DNA from: Stramonita haemastoma | Taxonomy: Eukaryota > Mollusca > Gastropoda > Neogastropoda > Muricidae | DNA length: 64,000 bases | Assembly: GCA_030674155.1 (NCBI GenBank) | Contig: CM060342.1 | Location: forward strand, 22,446,974 to 22,510,973 | Direction: 5' to 3' | Part shown: positions 53,610 to 63,223 of the stretch, piece after piece | How the letters are laid out: every line of letters begins with the position of its first letter | How positions within the stretch are numbered: the stretch's first letter is position 1 | Translations under genes and position numbers: made by a program | The notes under the pieces: generated by a model | Database searches by the model: none | Seen by the model: the letters and a program-made list of their open reading frames with translations, nothing else | What the model was told of the DNA's origin: nothing

Positions 53610-53815
53610 TCTCATCATGCTGGGCAAATTAGCTAGATAATTTATATGAATTTTGAAGTGTTTGATCCTTTAACTGGTTTCTATCAATATCTGCCCATAT
53701 CCCAAAGTCGGAATGCGGCTACATTAATCATGTTGGGTAAAAACGCTCATAGGCCTATACGCAAAATATTTCCATTGGTGAACCTCATAAGTTGTAGCAA
53801 AGGAACGACAAAAAT
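53610..53815 (+). mobile_element. SINE 3' domain fragment
   Basis: Contains CCAAAGTCGGAATGCGGCTA, GGGTAAAAACGCTCATAGGC and CATTGGTGAACCTCATAAGT. It matches the 3' part of the SINEs at 3545 and 48345. Confidence 0.65.
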
Positions 53816-53920
53816 AATATCTGTTTCTTTTCTAGTTCTCAAATAAATTGTTGATCAGACATTTGGGGGCTATAAGACTGCTAGTGACCCCACGGCCACC
53901 CCCACCCCCCACCCCCAACA

Positions 53921-53981
<61 letters not shown>
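53921..53981. repeat. (CT)n microsatellite
   Basis: About 30 CT units preceded by a short C-rich minisatellite of CCACCCC. Confidence 0.97.
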
Positions 53982-53987
<6 letters not shown>

Positions 53988-55038
53988 AAAAATCGGTTGT
54001 TTGTTATTTTTCAATTAGAATCTGTTATGGTTAGCAAAGATTTCTACTTCCAGCCTCTCCTCTTCTGAAACATACTGTGTTGGTTTACTGCCTGTCCTAC
54101 TGTATAAAATAACAGTTTAGTTTTCAGGGTGGGAGACTCATGCCGAGGTAAGGCAGAAATCGCTACACGACGCCTTTGGAAGTACATGCACGGAATTTTT
54201 AGCCTACATACTGAATGTAACGAAGTCAAGCTGGGATAGGAGTTAAGTCCGGAAGAAAGAAATATGTAGCTGTGGTTTTCAACTAGCAATAACCACGCCT
54301 TGGTTAAACCTCATCGCTATGGTACCAGTGACTGTAGCTTATACAGTCTCTGGTGGTACCGCCACTGCGCATAGCTATGTAGCTGTGGCTAGGTGATAGC
54401 AGACAGAAAAGCACTTTTTCTTTTTTAGCTTTATGTTGAAATATAAGCCTATGAAAAGCATGTACGTAAAACCACTAATCAAGCAGACTTTGTGATTTTG
54501 TTTCCACATGACCTACCTTAAAACTTAAAGCAGCATTTTATTTTTCCACAACACTGCCTAGAATAAAAAGTAAGAGAGAGAGATAGAAAGAAGGAGGTCA
54601 AGGTTCAATACTCAGTACTGACAGTGACAATGTACGTTGACCTCAGTGTTAAATATAGATCTGTTCCTTGATGATGGCTATAAGTTATCCAAAAAACAAA
54701 AAAAAAAGCTTTGGTCACCTGACTCTTTAACTCTCTCTGATTGGTCAGCTGCCACACTGGTAGAAGAAGATTTAAAAAAATAAAATTAAAAAAAAGCCAT
54801 TGTGTGCTTTCTTAGAGAAAGTGGTAAAGGAAGTCGGAAGGGGGGAAGAGACGGAGAAATCAGAAAGGAAATGTCAAAATAAATAGCTGATGGAGAAAGA
54901 TGGCACAAAAAACATTACACTTTGTGAAAAAGCAGAGAGTAACCAGAAACACACAAACACACATTATGCACACTCAGATATAATTATGGGTGTATGCATG
55001 CACACACAAACAGAAAGACACGATTAAAAGACAGACAA
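53982..55038. other. Single-copy interval, no gene supported
   Basis: A minus frame over 54044-54289 is open for 81 codons but shows no recognised motif. A fold-back of about 17 bp per arm lies at 54319-54361 (GGTACC at both ends). Other sequence is AT-rich. I see no convincing exon pair. Confidence 0.45.
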
Positions 55039-55044
55039 GGGGAG

Positions 55045-55132
<88 letters not shown>
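55039..55132. repeat. (GA)n microsatellite
   Basis: About 45 GA units with two interrupting AAGAG/GGAGA phrases. It is a mirror-symmetric purine tract. Confidence 0.97.
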
Positions 55133-55135
<3 letters not shown>

Positions 55136-55208
55136 CATGCACTGTATGCACAAGTATGTAAATTGTAATATGGATACATGAAACAAAAACAAGTATCATC
55201 ATAATCTG

Positions 55209-55230
55209 AATGCGTGTGTCTGTGTGTGCG

Positions 55231-55289
<59 letters not shown>

Positions 55290-55415
55290 TGTGTGTACAC
55301 ATTGTGGTATGCATGCGTGCGTGTGTGCATGTGTGTGTACACACGTGTGGTGTGCGCGCGCGCGTGCGTGCGTGTGTGCATGTGTGTGCGCGCGCGCGCG
55401 CGCGCGTGTGTGTGA
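55209..55415. repeat. (TG)n tract with a (CG)9 core
   Basis: Alternating purine-pyrimidine sequence for about 200 bp. It includes a perfect TG run at 55233-55281 and a CG run at 55389-55406. Such tracts favour Z-form DNA. Confidence 0.95.
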
Positions 55416-55644
55416 TGTAGCCTATACGTGCATTACTAAGTCAAACAGTTTAAATTACAAGGCATTAGACACAAGTTTACCCTTACCAATAAAAAGAATG
55501 AACACTGCATTTGCAAAATGTCCACATGTTGAAAGCGAAAGTACAATGATTAAGTACTCGTCTTGCCCGCGCTGTTTTTCATAAACGAAATTGTTACGTA
55601 ATTTCGTTTAGACCCAAGCGATAAACACTAGTTGCATCTCTTAC

Positions 55645-55679
55645 CTTGTAAATGTTTCACAGCCACTTGAGGCAATCAT
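55645..55679 (-). CDS. Candidate first coding exon, minus strand
   Basis: On the minus strand an ATG at 55679 reads MIASSGCETFT and then AG before a strong donor, ACAAG/GTAAGA. The upstream sequence is CG-containing, unlike the AT-rich surroundings, as expected for a promoter. The exon would splice towards the repeat array. The phase (two bases left over) does not give an open join to the array block ending at 51478, so the next exon is unknown. Not recognised. Confidence 0.4.
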
Positions 55680-55689
55680 AGTGCCAACG

Positions 55690-56150
55690 TTAGGTCAGAC
55701 CACGACGCCGACTCTTGGAAGCTTAGAGCACTTGATCACCTTTGCTTGCAAGCTAGCCTAAAGCGATTTAGGCCTAGCCTATCACAGTCGCAGCGAAAAC
55801 TTTCTTTTGTTTGTCTCTTCCTCGTCAATCTAACGTATGAGCTCCGCTTTCGCCAGTAACATGCGATTCGATGCATAGTATTTTGCATTGCTCTGACAGA
55901 CGAAAACAAAATAAAACAACAAACACACACACACACACACACACCATCAACTTTGGCGCTAGGTTGTGTTTAGCCTACTGCGCATGCGCCAAATCAATAG
56001 GGCCTGGCCCCTAATTAGGCCTAGGGCCTATTAGGCACTATAAATTAGGCCCTAGGGGCCTATTGTGTTTTTAGGTCTAGGTCTGATTCTGTTTAAACCT
56101 TCTTTGTCAAACGAGCAAACAACAACTAGGACTATTGTTGTCTGTTAAAT
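55690..56150. promoter_or_regulatory. Probable divergent promoter region
   Basis: A CG-rich stretch between a minus-strand candidate first exon and a plus-strand candidate first exon. No TATA box is near either start. It includes the NRF-1 type palindrome at 55979-55989, a short CA tract at 55923-55943 and several CTAGGCCTA inverted repeats around 56015-56060. Confidence 0.45.
55979..55989. promoter_or_regulatory. NRF-1 type binding site
   Basis: TGCGCATGCGC is a perfect palindromic match to the NRF-1 consensus, common in TATA-less metazoan promoters of housekeeping genes. It lies midway between two divergent candidate first exons. Confidence 0.65.
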
Positions 56151-56216
56151 GAGTGAAAATGCGTCGCCCTTCAGTGCCTGACAAGTCAGGCCCAGCACAT
56201 CGACTTCGGCATGGAG
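56149..56216 (+). CDS. Candidate first exon, plus strand
   Basis: An ATG at 56159 reads MRRPSVPDKSGPAHRLRHG before GGAG/GTTAGG at 56217. Its leftover phase is one base, which does not fit the phase-0 exon at 59789. Another frame is open across the last 19 codons and ends ATG GAG in phase 0; joined to 59789 it would make only a short peptide. Whether this exon is coding is unresolved. Confidence 0.3.
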
Positions 56217-56354
56217 GTTAGGCTAGGCCTAGCCTAGGCCTAAACCAAAACCTTGAAAACAAGGCGCAGGGGGATGCGCAGGACCAAGTGAAAATCTTGC
56301 GCCTGTCATGACATGGATTGCCAATTTTGTCTTTAGACCCTAAATAATTAATAT

Positions 56355-56582
56355 ATAATATAATAATAATGATGATGATAATAATGATGATAATAATAAT
56401 AATAATAATAATGGTGATGATGATGGTGATAATAATAACAATAATAACAATAGTATGATAAAAATAGCAATGATATAATTAAATAGCAATGATATAATAA
56501 TAATATTAATAATGATAATATAATAATATTAATAATGATGATGGTAACGGTAATAATAATAATGATGATAATAATAATAATT
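56355..56582. repeat. (AAT/GAT)n compound microsatellite
   Basis: Trinucleotide-like AAT, GAT and GGT units with ATAATATTAAT stretches over about 220 bp. Confidence 0.9.
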
Positions 56583-56729
56583 TGCACAAACATTTTGGGG
56601 GCCAAAAAAATCAAAATGATCATTGACACACACACCTGTGAATGAAATAGGCCCAAGACGAGCAAACTGCACCGCAAGCATCAGTGCCTGAAAAAAACAA
56701 AGGCAAACACTGGAGGTCTTTTTCTGTGT

Positions 56730-56731
56730 GT

Positions 56732-56795
<64 letters not shown>

Positions 56796-56925
56796 CATTT
56801 GTTTGTGTGGGGGGGGGGGGAGGGTTTTTTTGTTGTTGTTTGGTTTGTTTTTTTGTTTGTGTGTGTGGCTTTTTTTTTTTTTTACAAGTTTAAAACACTG
56901 AGAGGGGGGGGGGGGGGGGGGGGCA
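56730..56925. repeat. (TG)n plus two G-runs
   Basis: About 30 TG units, then G-runs of 12 or more at 56811-56820 and about 20 at 56904-56923, separated by T-rich sequence. G-quadruplex formation on the plus strand is plausible. Confidence 0.9.
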
Positions 56926-57219
56926 TAAAGATGCTGTCTGGCTGTACTGAATTTTTCAAAGGATGTTGTGTTTGGACACTAGACATAGGCTAGCGTACCA
57001 GATAGCCTAGAGCTTGTCTTTCTTTGAGAGGGAGAGGCACAGAGTAGGGGAGGGTAGAGATGCATGGATATTTTACCCATCAATGAGATTCTTTAGCAAA
57101 CTTTTGTTTTATTTTCTTTTTGTTGTTTTGGAGTGGGGTTTTTTGTTTTGTTTGTTTGTATTGTTTGTTGTTTTGTGTGTTTTTGTGTGTGGTCATTTTT
57201 GGGTTTGTTGTGTGTTGTT

Positions 57220-57322
<103 letters not shown>

Positions 57323-57394
57323 GGGGGGAGGGGGTCTTCGGCTAGAGCTCCGAGGCTTAACAATGGTGAGACTGTTGTATACACGACTTTTTCG

Positions 57395-57665
57395 CCCATG
57401 ATTTAGGTAGCCGCATCCTGACATCTGGGATATTGTTTAAACATGACACCAGTATGCACGTGGGTTTACAACAACAACAACAACAACAAAGTCATCTGTG
57501 CTTACAGGCACCAGAGGCCTACTCTTCGAAATGGGTTTGGGGGAAGTGGAATCAGTACTAATATTAACCCCAGAGGAAAAATCTCATCGAACAGAGTGCT
57601 GGTAGTGGTTTGAAGCCGGGTTCAATTCTGGGTAAACAAACTGCAAGCGCAATGCCCTAACCAAG
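57395..57665 (-). mobile_element. SINE copy, diverged
   Basis: On the minus strand a B-box-like GAATTGAACCCGG lies near 57630. The body includes AGTAGGCCTCTGGTGCC (57510) and GGCTACC at the 3' end near 57410. A short CAA repeat lies at 57465-57489. Confidence 0.65.
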
Positions 57666-57694
57666 GAAAGACTTAAACCCACCCCAAAAGTGCT

Positions 57695-58110
57695 GGTGGA
57701 TCGGTGGTCTAGAGGTAACACCCCTGCCTAGAAAGCAAAAAGTCTGGGTCGGAGTGTGCGGTGGTTTGAATCCCGTTTGAGCGCAAAACTTTTCCCTTAT
57801 CCATTTGACCATCAGTGGTAGTTTTTCTGCTATTCTTTTGGGTGAGATGATAAACCGAGGTCCTGTGTGTTAAACATCATTATTTAGCACAAGTAAAAGA
57901 ACTCATGGCAACAAGAGGGTTGTCTTTGGCAAAATTCTGTAGAAAAAAAGCCACTCTGATAGGGAAACATAAATTTGCAGACAGGAAAAAGAAAAAAATA
58001 AAGGATGGTGCCGAACTTGTGGCGACGCGCTCTTCCCGGGGAGAGCGGCCCAAATTTCACACAGAAAATCTGCTGTGACTTAAAGTGGTATAAAAAGAAA
58101 AGTGCCATTA
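57695..58110 (+). mobile_element. tRNA-headed SINE with conserved 3' domain
   Basis: The A-box is TGGTCTAGAGGTAAC and the B-box GGTTTGAATCCCG. The 3' part reads ACTTGTGGCGACGCGCTC, GGGGAGAGCGGCCC, CACACAGAAAATCTGCTGTG and AAAGTGGTATAAAA. The same 3' domain ends SINEs at 59030 and 62010. Confidence 0.85.
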
Positions 58111-58324
58111 CATTACAAGTTAAATGCTCCAACCACTAACGTGTAGGCTACACTGCCACTTATTCTTCCCCCGAACATGATATGATTTATTCATTTACTT
58201 TTGTTTTATTTATTCGTCCATAACACAACATTCTATACTTTTTTTCAACTGCAAGTTCACATTTAACAAAAAAAGGAAGATATACTGATTCGTCACAAAT
58301 AGAGTAACACAATAACATTAGGTA

Positions 58325-58620
58325 AAAAAGGTAAAGGTGTCCCATAACCTGTGTGGTCATAGGGGAGCGAGGCGTCAGAGACCTCGGCTTCTCTAGGGCC
58401 CAGCATAATGAGGGCGGCGCCCATCTCCTCTCCCTCGCTGCTTTACCTTATTTGACCCTAAAGAGGGCAGGTACTCATTTACAGCTGGGTGAACTGGGGG
58501 GACTGTACTGTAGCCAAGGCGCGCAAACGGTCACCCATCCAACTGGTCACCACGCTCGACGCTGCTTAACTTGACTTGGGGGAAAGCGAGTGCTCTGACC
58601 ACCTAGATATTCCGTCCCTT
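58325..58620 (-). mobile_element. tRNA/5S-like chimeric SINE, copy 1
   Basis: On the minus strand a tRNA-type A-box (CTAGGTGGTCAGAGC) starts the element. Next, at 58572-58528, comes a segment aligning with the 5S rRNA internal promoter: AAGTTAAGCAGCGTCG and GTTGGATGGGTGACCG, against the 5S words AAGCTAAGCAGGGTCG and CTTGGATGGGAGACCG at the same spacing. A 200-bp body ends near TATGGGACACCTTTACC. Copies are at 60383 and 63399. Confidence 0.75.
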
Positions 58621-59026
58621 ACAATAACATAATAACATGAATCAGCAACTGGATAACAATTAGAAATCTGAATTGTATGCATTGTATTGTCTTTATTGCA
58701 TTGTATTGTATTGTATACTACATTCGGCCACAGCAGATTTCTATAATAATAGCATAATATTCTGTCGTTAGAATAACATAAAACAATAACATAAAACAGC
58801 AACTGGACAACAACAATAGTTACCTACCGAGACATCAGGTTTGAGTTCAGAGAAAGGTGAATGGTGAATGCATGAATTCTTGTCTATTTACACTGAACGT
58901 TAATCCCAGTTGGATGTCCATTTGAATGAGAAGAGCTCACAAAAATGTTAATCTTTTCCAGCATTTTGACCAACAATCACTTTTCAGGCGTTGAGTTTAA
59001 CGCTTTCTCCTCTCCTTTCTCTCTGT
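58621..59026. other. AT-rich interval with (TTGTA)-like repeats
   Basis: Contains ATTGTATTGTATTGTATAC near 58700, possibly a SINE tail remnant. No exon is supported. Confidence 0.5.
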
Positions 59027-59395
59027 TTTTATTGCATTGCATTGCATTGCATTGCATTGATATAGTACTGTATTGTTTTGTATTGCATTGTATTGTGTTG
59101 TACTGTATTGTATACTGCATACAGTCATGGCAGATTTCTTTGTGTGAAATTCTGCTTGCTCTCCCTGGGGTGCACGGGTTGCCAGAAAAGCAGTGGTGCC
59201 GATTTTTCTTCATGCCATGGGTTCTTTTATGTGTGCTCAACGCATTTTGCATAGTGGCATCAGTTTGGTTTTTTTGGTCTCATCCGAAAGATAAATACCA
59301 GAAAACCACTCAATGTCTAAAGGATGGGAAAAAGTTTGGGATTCAAACCCATACCTCTCGCATTCTAGGCATGTATGTTTCCTCTAGACCACCCT
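59027..59395 (-). mobile_element. tRNA-headed SINE with pentamer tail
   Basis: On the minus strand the head is GGTGGTCTAGAGGAAACATA and the B-box GGGTTTGAATCCC. The 3' domain has AGCAAGCAGAATTTCACACA and AAATCTGCCATGACTG. It ends in (ACAAT)n and (GCAAT)n pentamers at 59035-59115. It is complete from head to tail. Confidence 0.85.
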
Positions 59396-59788
59396 ATCAT
59401 TAAGTGAAAATAAATATTTGATCATAGTATTTGTTATGGATGTATGTACTTGAGATATATACCTGCATAAGTAGGCCATTAACTGCATTTCAGATATTTT
59501 ACTTTAATTCGATTTTAATGATGACAACGACGATGATGATGATGATCATCTCTCTTTCTTCTTCCGATATAAGTGTAAGAATAGTTTTCTATAGTCTTTG
59601 TTGCTTTTTATATTCTTTTCTTGAAATCATTTTATTATGCCATGATTCAATATCATACTTGTATTTTGTTACTTATTCAGCATATTTTTGAAGAAGTGTG
59701 CTTTGTCACGGTCATCAACTTATGTTTGACCAAGAACAGGTGCATAATTGCACTGACTTCTGCATCATGTTTTATTGTGTTTCTGTAG

Positions 59789-59851
59789 CTTACAACCCCT
59801 GGCGCCACAGCTGAAATTAAAAACAGTTTCAAAGTGAAAGTGACCTCAAAG
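59789..59851 (+). CDS. Probable internal coding exon, plus strand
   Basis: A 63-bp exon between TTTATTGTGTTTCTGTAG and AAAG/GTAAAG. Of three frames only one is open: LTTPGATAEIKNSFKVKVTS and K, phase 0 at both ends. It joins in phase to a terminal exon at 60800. The body is too short to assign to a family. The product is not recognised. Upstream exons could lie between 56.2 and 59.7 kb, but I could not fix any with confidence. Confidence 0.5.
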
Positions 59852-60098
59852 GTAAAGTTTTCAAGGTTTGAATATGATGCACTTTCTCATTATTGTTTTG
59901 ACTGCTATTTGATGAAAGAATTTTTTTTTGTTCTGATAGCAGAATTAAAAAAAAAACTATTGGGAGTTAAAATCCTGACTGCAGAATTTCACTGAACAGC
60001 AGAAAATCCTAGCTGAGAAACAATTAAAAAAGAAAATCACCCAGGCTTTGGGGAGACACACACACAAATGAAACTAGAAACTCTGAAAGTTCTTTTAA

Positions 60099-60354
60099 CC
60101 CTTTACCTGCCATGCGTGCCGTTCCAGAGCAGTGGTCACCTGTTGCAACCTCGTGAAAATGCTTTTTTTGTGTGTGTGGGTTGTGTTTATAAAACAAAAT
60201 AGAAAGAGAATAAAACGTCTTTATATGCATTTTTCATTTCCTCTCCTTTTCACCAAATGTACAACATTACCTCTATGATTTTAATCCGGTCATTTTCTTG
60301 TTTGCTCTCTCAACATTTACCTGTTCATTGGAAAATTTCCTGGCAGGTGAAGGG
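60099..60354. mobile_element. 256-bp TIR element flanked by TTAA
   Basis: Left end TTAA-CCCTTTACCTGCCA, right end TGGCAGGTGAAGGG-TTAA, a 14-bp inverted repeat with one mismatch. The CCC start and TTAA target on both sides fit piggyBac-type non-autonomous elements. There is no coding capacity. It lies in the predicted intron between the two plus-strand exons. Confidence 0.88.
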
Positions 60355-60382
60355 TTAAACTATGCTCTTAGCAGACTGTAAA

Positions 60383-60672
60383 AAGGTAAGGGGTAAAGGT
60401 GTCCTATAACCTAGGGTGTCGTAGGGGAGTGAGGCATCTAGAGACCTCAGCTTCTCTAGGGGCAGCATACTGAGGGCAGCGCCCATCTCCTCTCCCTCGC
60501 TGCTTTACCTGCCCTGACCCTAAAGAGGGCAGAACCCATTTACAGCTGGGTGAACTGGGGGGACTGTACTGAAGCCAAGGCAGGCAAACGGTCACCCATC
60601 CAACTGGTAACCACAGTGCTTAACTTGACTGGGGGAAAGCAAGCGCTCTGACCACTTAGCTATCCCATCCCC
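60383..60672 (-). mobile_element. tRNA/5S-like chimeric SINE, copy 2
   Basis: Best-preserved A-box of the three (TAGCTAAGTGGTCAGAGCGC). The 5S-like segment has lost a few bases (AAGTTAAGCACTGTGGTTAC) but keeps GTTGGATGGGTGACCG. Same strand as copies 1 and 3. Confidence 0.75.
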
Positions 60673-60799
60673 TCATAAATAGTGTCCTTCATAAATTGTT
60701 TATTCAATAAACAGAATATTTTACATTTTGACAAATATGATGTATAACTTGTACAAACAAACAGTTTAAAACCGACTTTCTTTCTCTCTCTTTCTCCAG

Positions 60800-60817
60800 C
60801 AAGAACACAACAACTGA
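60800..60817 (+). CDS. Probable terminal coding exon, plus strand
   Basis: Preceded by a long pyrimidine tract, CTTTCTTTCTCTCTCTTTCTCCAG, here split as CTTTCTTTCTCTCTC and TTTCTCCAG. It reads QEHNN and stops with TGA, in phase 0 with the exon at 59789. The 3' UTR would run towards the minus-strand gene, making the two genes convergent. The exon is tiny, so the call rests on the acceptor and the phase match. Confidence 0.45.
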   Translation, partial: QEHNN

Positions 60818-60837
60818 TCTGAGTTAGCATTTTCAAT

Positions 60838-60850
60838 TGAATTTATTTCT
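60838..60850 (-). terminator. Candidate polyadenylation signal, minus strand
   Basis: The minus strand reads GAGAAATAAATTCAAT, containing AATAAA, about 290 bases past the stop codon at 61139. Another AATAAA on this strand lies near 60700. Confidence 0.4.
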
Positions 60851-60930
60851 CATTGACACTGCAAGCCTTTCAATACAGATTCAATCTTGACCACATCCTC
60901 ACAGTGCAATTTTTACCACCTAACATCAAC

Positions 60931-60997
60931 ACACACACACACGCATGCACACACACACACAATCACACACACAAAAAAAATCACACACACACATGCA

Positions 60998-61042
<45 letters not shown>

Positions 61043-61077
61043 ACACACCACACACACGCACACACATACACACAAAA
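60931..61077. repeat. Imperfect (CA)n tract
   Basis: CA repeats interrupted by GCATG, AAAAAAAATC and CCACACCA. It would lie in the 3' UTR or overlap of the two convergent genes. Confidence 0.93.
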
Positions 61078-61138
61078 TCACATTACTATACATGCAATAC
61101 ACAAAAATGCAATATCCGACGACTATCTCTGTCGTTCA

Positions 61139-61300
61139 TCATGACAGCTTGGGATTTCTGTCATTGGCGTTGTCTACCTTGAAATCATCGTCATCAGCCT
61201 TTGCCCTTTTCATGGTGTCCTCGCCAAAGATGCTTGCTACAGACAGTCTGGGCTCGAGGGCTGAGGGGCTAGTCCTTGTTGTCGGTCTTTCTGGGCTTGC
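61139..61300 (-). CDS. Probable last coding exon of a host gene
   Basis: A 162-bp exon after the acceptor TCATTATGTTTGCAG. Its phase-0 frame is open for 53 residues to TGA: ASPERPTTRTSPSALEPRLS, then a segment with SIFGEDTMKRAKADDDDFK, ending in NPKLS. Composition is serine/threonine/proline rich, then acidic and lysine rich, typical of a disordered protein tail. KRAKADDDD could be a weak nuclear localisation signal. The other frames contain stops. It pairs in phase with 63224-63355. The product is not recognised. Confidence 0.65.
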   Translation of the reverse strand, partial: ASPERPTTRTSPSALEPRLSVASIFGEDTMKRAKADDDDFKVDNANDRNPKLS

Positions 61301-61664
61301 CTGCAAACATAATGATCACAGCTGTCAGTTTCCCCCACTTTCAGCTCCTCTCGGTTGCTGATTAATTAATCCATCCCATCCCAGCCCAGATCGGGGCCAG
61401 CTGGTGCCAATTATAGCAGGAACTGACCATACTTGGACTAAGTGAAAGGAAGGAACAAGCTAATTTAGCGCTCTTGACTGAGTGATGTTGGATTTGTGTG
61501 CTGTGTGATGATTTTAGATAAGAATAACAATGAATAACGTTTTATATAATGTGCTTTTATTTGATTTTACACAATACAGACCTACATAAAATCAATAGTT
61601 TAATACTGTTATTATCATTATTTTTATAATGCACTTCTTACGGGATACCCTGGTGGTTAGAGGA
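61301..61664. other. Intron of the minus-strand gene, 3' part
   Basis: Non-repetitive sequence within the predicted 1.9-kb intron. Nothing else is recognised. A short GGTGCCAATTATAGCAGGA phrase near 61400 may be an old repeat remnant. Confidence 0.5.
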
Positions 61665-62095
61665 AGAGGTGGCAGGATGGTTAAGACTTTCGCCTGCCAA
61701 CAAGTAGACCGTGAGTTTCTGGGTTCGCACCCAGCCTCGCCCGTCCTTCCCAGTTTGACGAAAAAATCGAACTGAATGTCAAAGTCATTCAGATTACACA
61801 ATAAACTGAGGCCCCGTGTGCGAACGCACACAAAACATCTTGCGCACACGTTAAATCCCCGTTCCGCCTTTCGGAAGAGCAGGCCATTGTGTGCCGGTAG
61901 GAGCGGATGACAAAATTAAAAAAAACAAAACAGCATGCACACAGGTGTCGTGTTTAGTCACTATCCCTGAGGAAAACAATTAAAAAAAAATAATGGGTAG
62001 GCGCTGCACTTGTGGCGATGCGCTCTCCTTGGGGACAGCAGCCCGAATTTCATGCAGAGAAATCTGCTGTGACATAAAGTGGTATAAAATTTTTT
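61665..62095 (+). mobile_element. Full-length tRNA-headed SINE
   Basis: The A-box is GGTGGCAGGATGGTTAAGAC and the B-box TTCTGGGTTCGCACCC. The body has GAGGCCCCGTGTGCGAACGC, CCTTTCGGAAGAGCAGGCCA and GGTAGGAGCGGATGACA. The 3' domain has ACTTGTGGCGATGCGCTCTC and AAATCTGCTGTGACATAAAG. It is the best complete copy in the window for building a consensus. Confidence 0.9.
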
Positions 62096-62099
62096 TAAA

Positions 62100-62440
62100 A
62101 AATGTGCCTAACACTCGGGATCTGCTGACCCGGGTTTGAATATCGTTTAAGAGGATTTTTTCTCTAGAGTTGACATCAATGCCAACTCCATTTCCGCCAA
62201 AAGTCCTTTGGATGAGACTATAAACTGAGGTCCCATAAGTGAACGCATGCAGAACACCTTGCACACATGTTAAAACCCATTCCGCTTTTTGGAAGAGTAG
62301 GCCATTGTGTGTTGGTGGGAATGGATGACAACACTGACAAAACTGCATACACTCAGGGGTTGGGTGTAAAAAAGCACATAAATGCTGATTCCATTATCCT
62401 CAACGTAACAGATTTAAAAAAAAAAAAAAAAAAAAAAAAC
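62100..62440 (+). mobile_element. SINE with degraded head and poly(A)
   Basis: Starts with a B-box-like GGGTTTGAATATCG. The body has CCTTTGGATGAGACTATAAA, TTTTTGGAAGAGTAGGCCAT and GGTGGGAATGGATGACA. It ends in about 27 A at 62413-62439. Confidence 0.8.
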
Positions 62441-62514
62441 ATATAACGTAAACCATTCATGAAAAAATATGAGCTTAACCTAGCAAGTGTAACAACTGGT
62501 TTCTTAGAAGATCT

Positions 62515-62732
62515 TTAAAGAAAAAAATGTAAAAGAAAAAGAATTCTGAAGAAGGAGGAGAAGAATTCTGAAGAGGGAGAAGAATTCTGAAGAAGAAAAA
62601 TTGTGAAGAATTCTGAAGAGGAAGAATTCTGAAGAAGAAGAATTCTGAAGAGGAAGAAGAATTCTGAAGAAGAAAAAGAAGAAGAAAAAAAAAAGAAGAA
62701 AAAAAAGAAGAAGAAGAAAAAAAAAGATGGCA
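62515..62732. repeat. GAAGAATTCTGAAG minisatellite
   Basis: About ten units of GAAGAATTCTGAAG with AGGA or AAAA spacers, periods of 13-22 bp. Each unit contains GAATTC. It passes into GAA/AAA repeats. The minus strand is TTC-rich. Confidence 0.92.
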
Positions 62733-63060
62733 GGAGGGTTTAAACATTCACCTTCCAAACAAGTATAACATGAGGTTCCGGACTCACGATTCCCGGCTTT
62801 GCTCTTTCTTCTTAGTTTGACAGGGAAAATCAAACTGAATATCAAGTCTCTCGGAGCAGACTCTAAACCATTTGAACCAGTGTGCTTACAGACTTGTGCA
62901 TTTCAACAGAACCCAGGAGAGCTGAAAATCAGAAACAGCAGGGAGGTACCTCCTGACTGTACTAGGAAAAGAGGTAGCTTCAATTCACAACTGTATCCCA
63001 AAGATGGAATGCAGCTACCACAATGGTGGTTGGAAAAAAAAAAGAAAAAAAAAGAAAAAA
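62733..63060 (+). mobile_element. tRNA-headed SINE, diverged
   Basis: The head is ATGGCAGGAGGGTTTAAAC and the B-box GGACTCACGATTCCC. The body shows TTAGTTTGACAGGGAAAAT. The 3' domain has ATCCCAAAGATGGAATGCAG and CTACCACAATGGTGG. Confidence 0.7.
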
Positions 63061-63223
63061 AGAATGGTGGTTTGGGAGGGGGGGGGGGGGGAGGAGGGGA
63101 GGAGGTCTCATACACAAAAAACTTGCTTGAATCTGGGAGCTCTAGCTGAGAATTGAAAAAAAATAAAAACAAAAAAAGAATGTGGACATTATGGAGTAAA
63201 AAGGAACAAGACTATAGACTCAC
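63061..63223. other. G-run and intron edge
   Basis: A run of about 13 G at 63079-63091, followed by A-rich sequence and the donor of the minus-strand exon (GTGAGT at 63218-63223). Confidence 0.6.

Noticed and set aside
54044..54289. An 81-codon minus-strand protein
   Set aside because: No motif, no splice sites and no start context; length is within chance for this region.
55645..55679. Joining the candidate first exon directly to the array block ending at 51478
   Set aside because: The two leftover bases place the array block in a frame with an early stop, so a direct coding join is not supported.
55736..55942. A 68-codon minus-strand protein beside the promoter
   Set aside because: It begins inside a CA tract and lies in the presumed promoter; no features support coding.
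58528..58572. A 5S rRNA gene
   Set aside because: Only the internal promoter region resembles 5S; the ends are missing and the sequence is embedded in a dispersed repeat with a tRNA-like head.
60348..60386. An exon after TTTCCTGGCAG
   Set aside because: The apparent acceptor is the right inverted repeat of the TTAA element, and the following sequence has stops.
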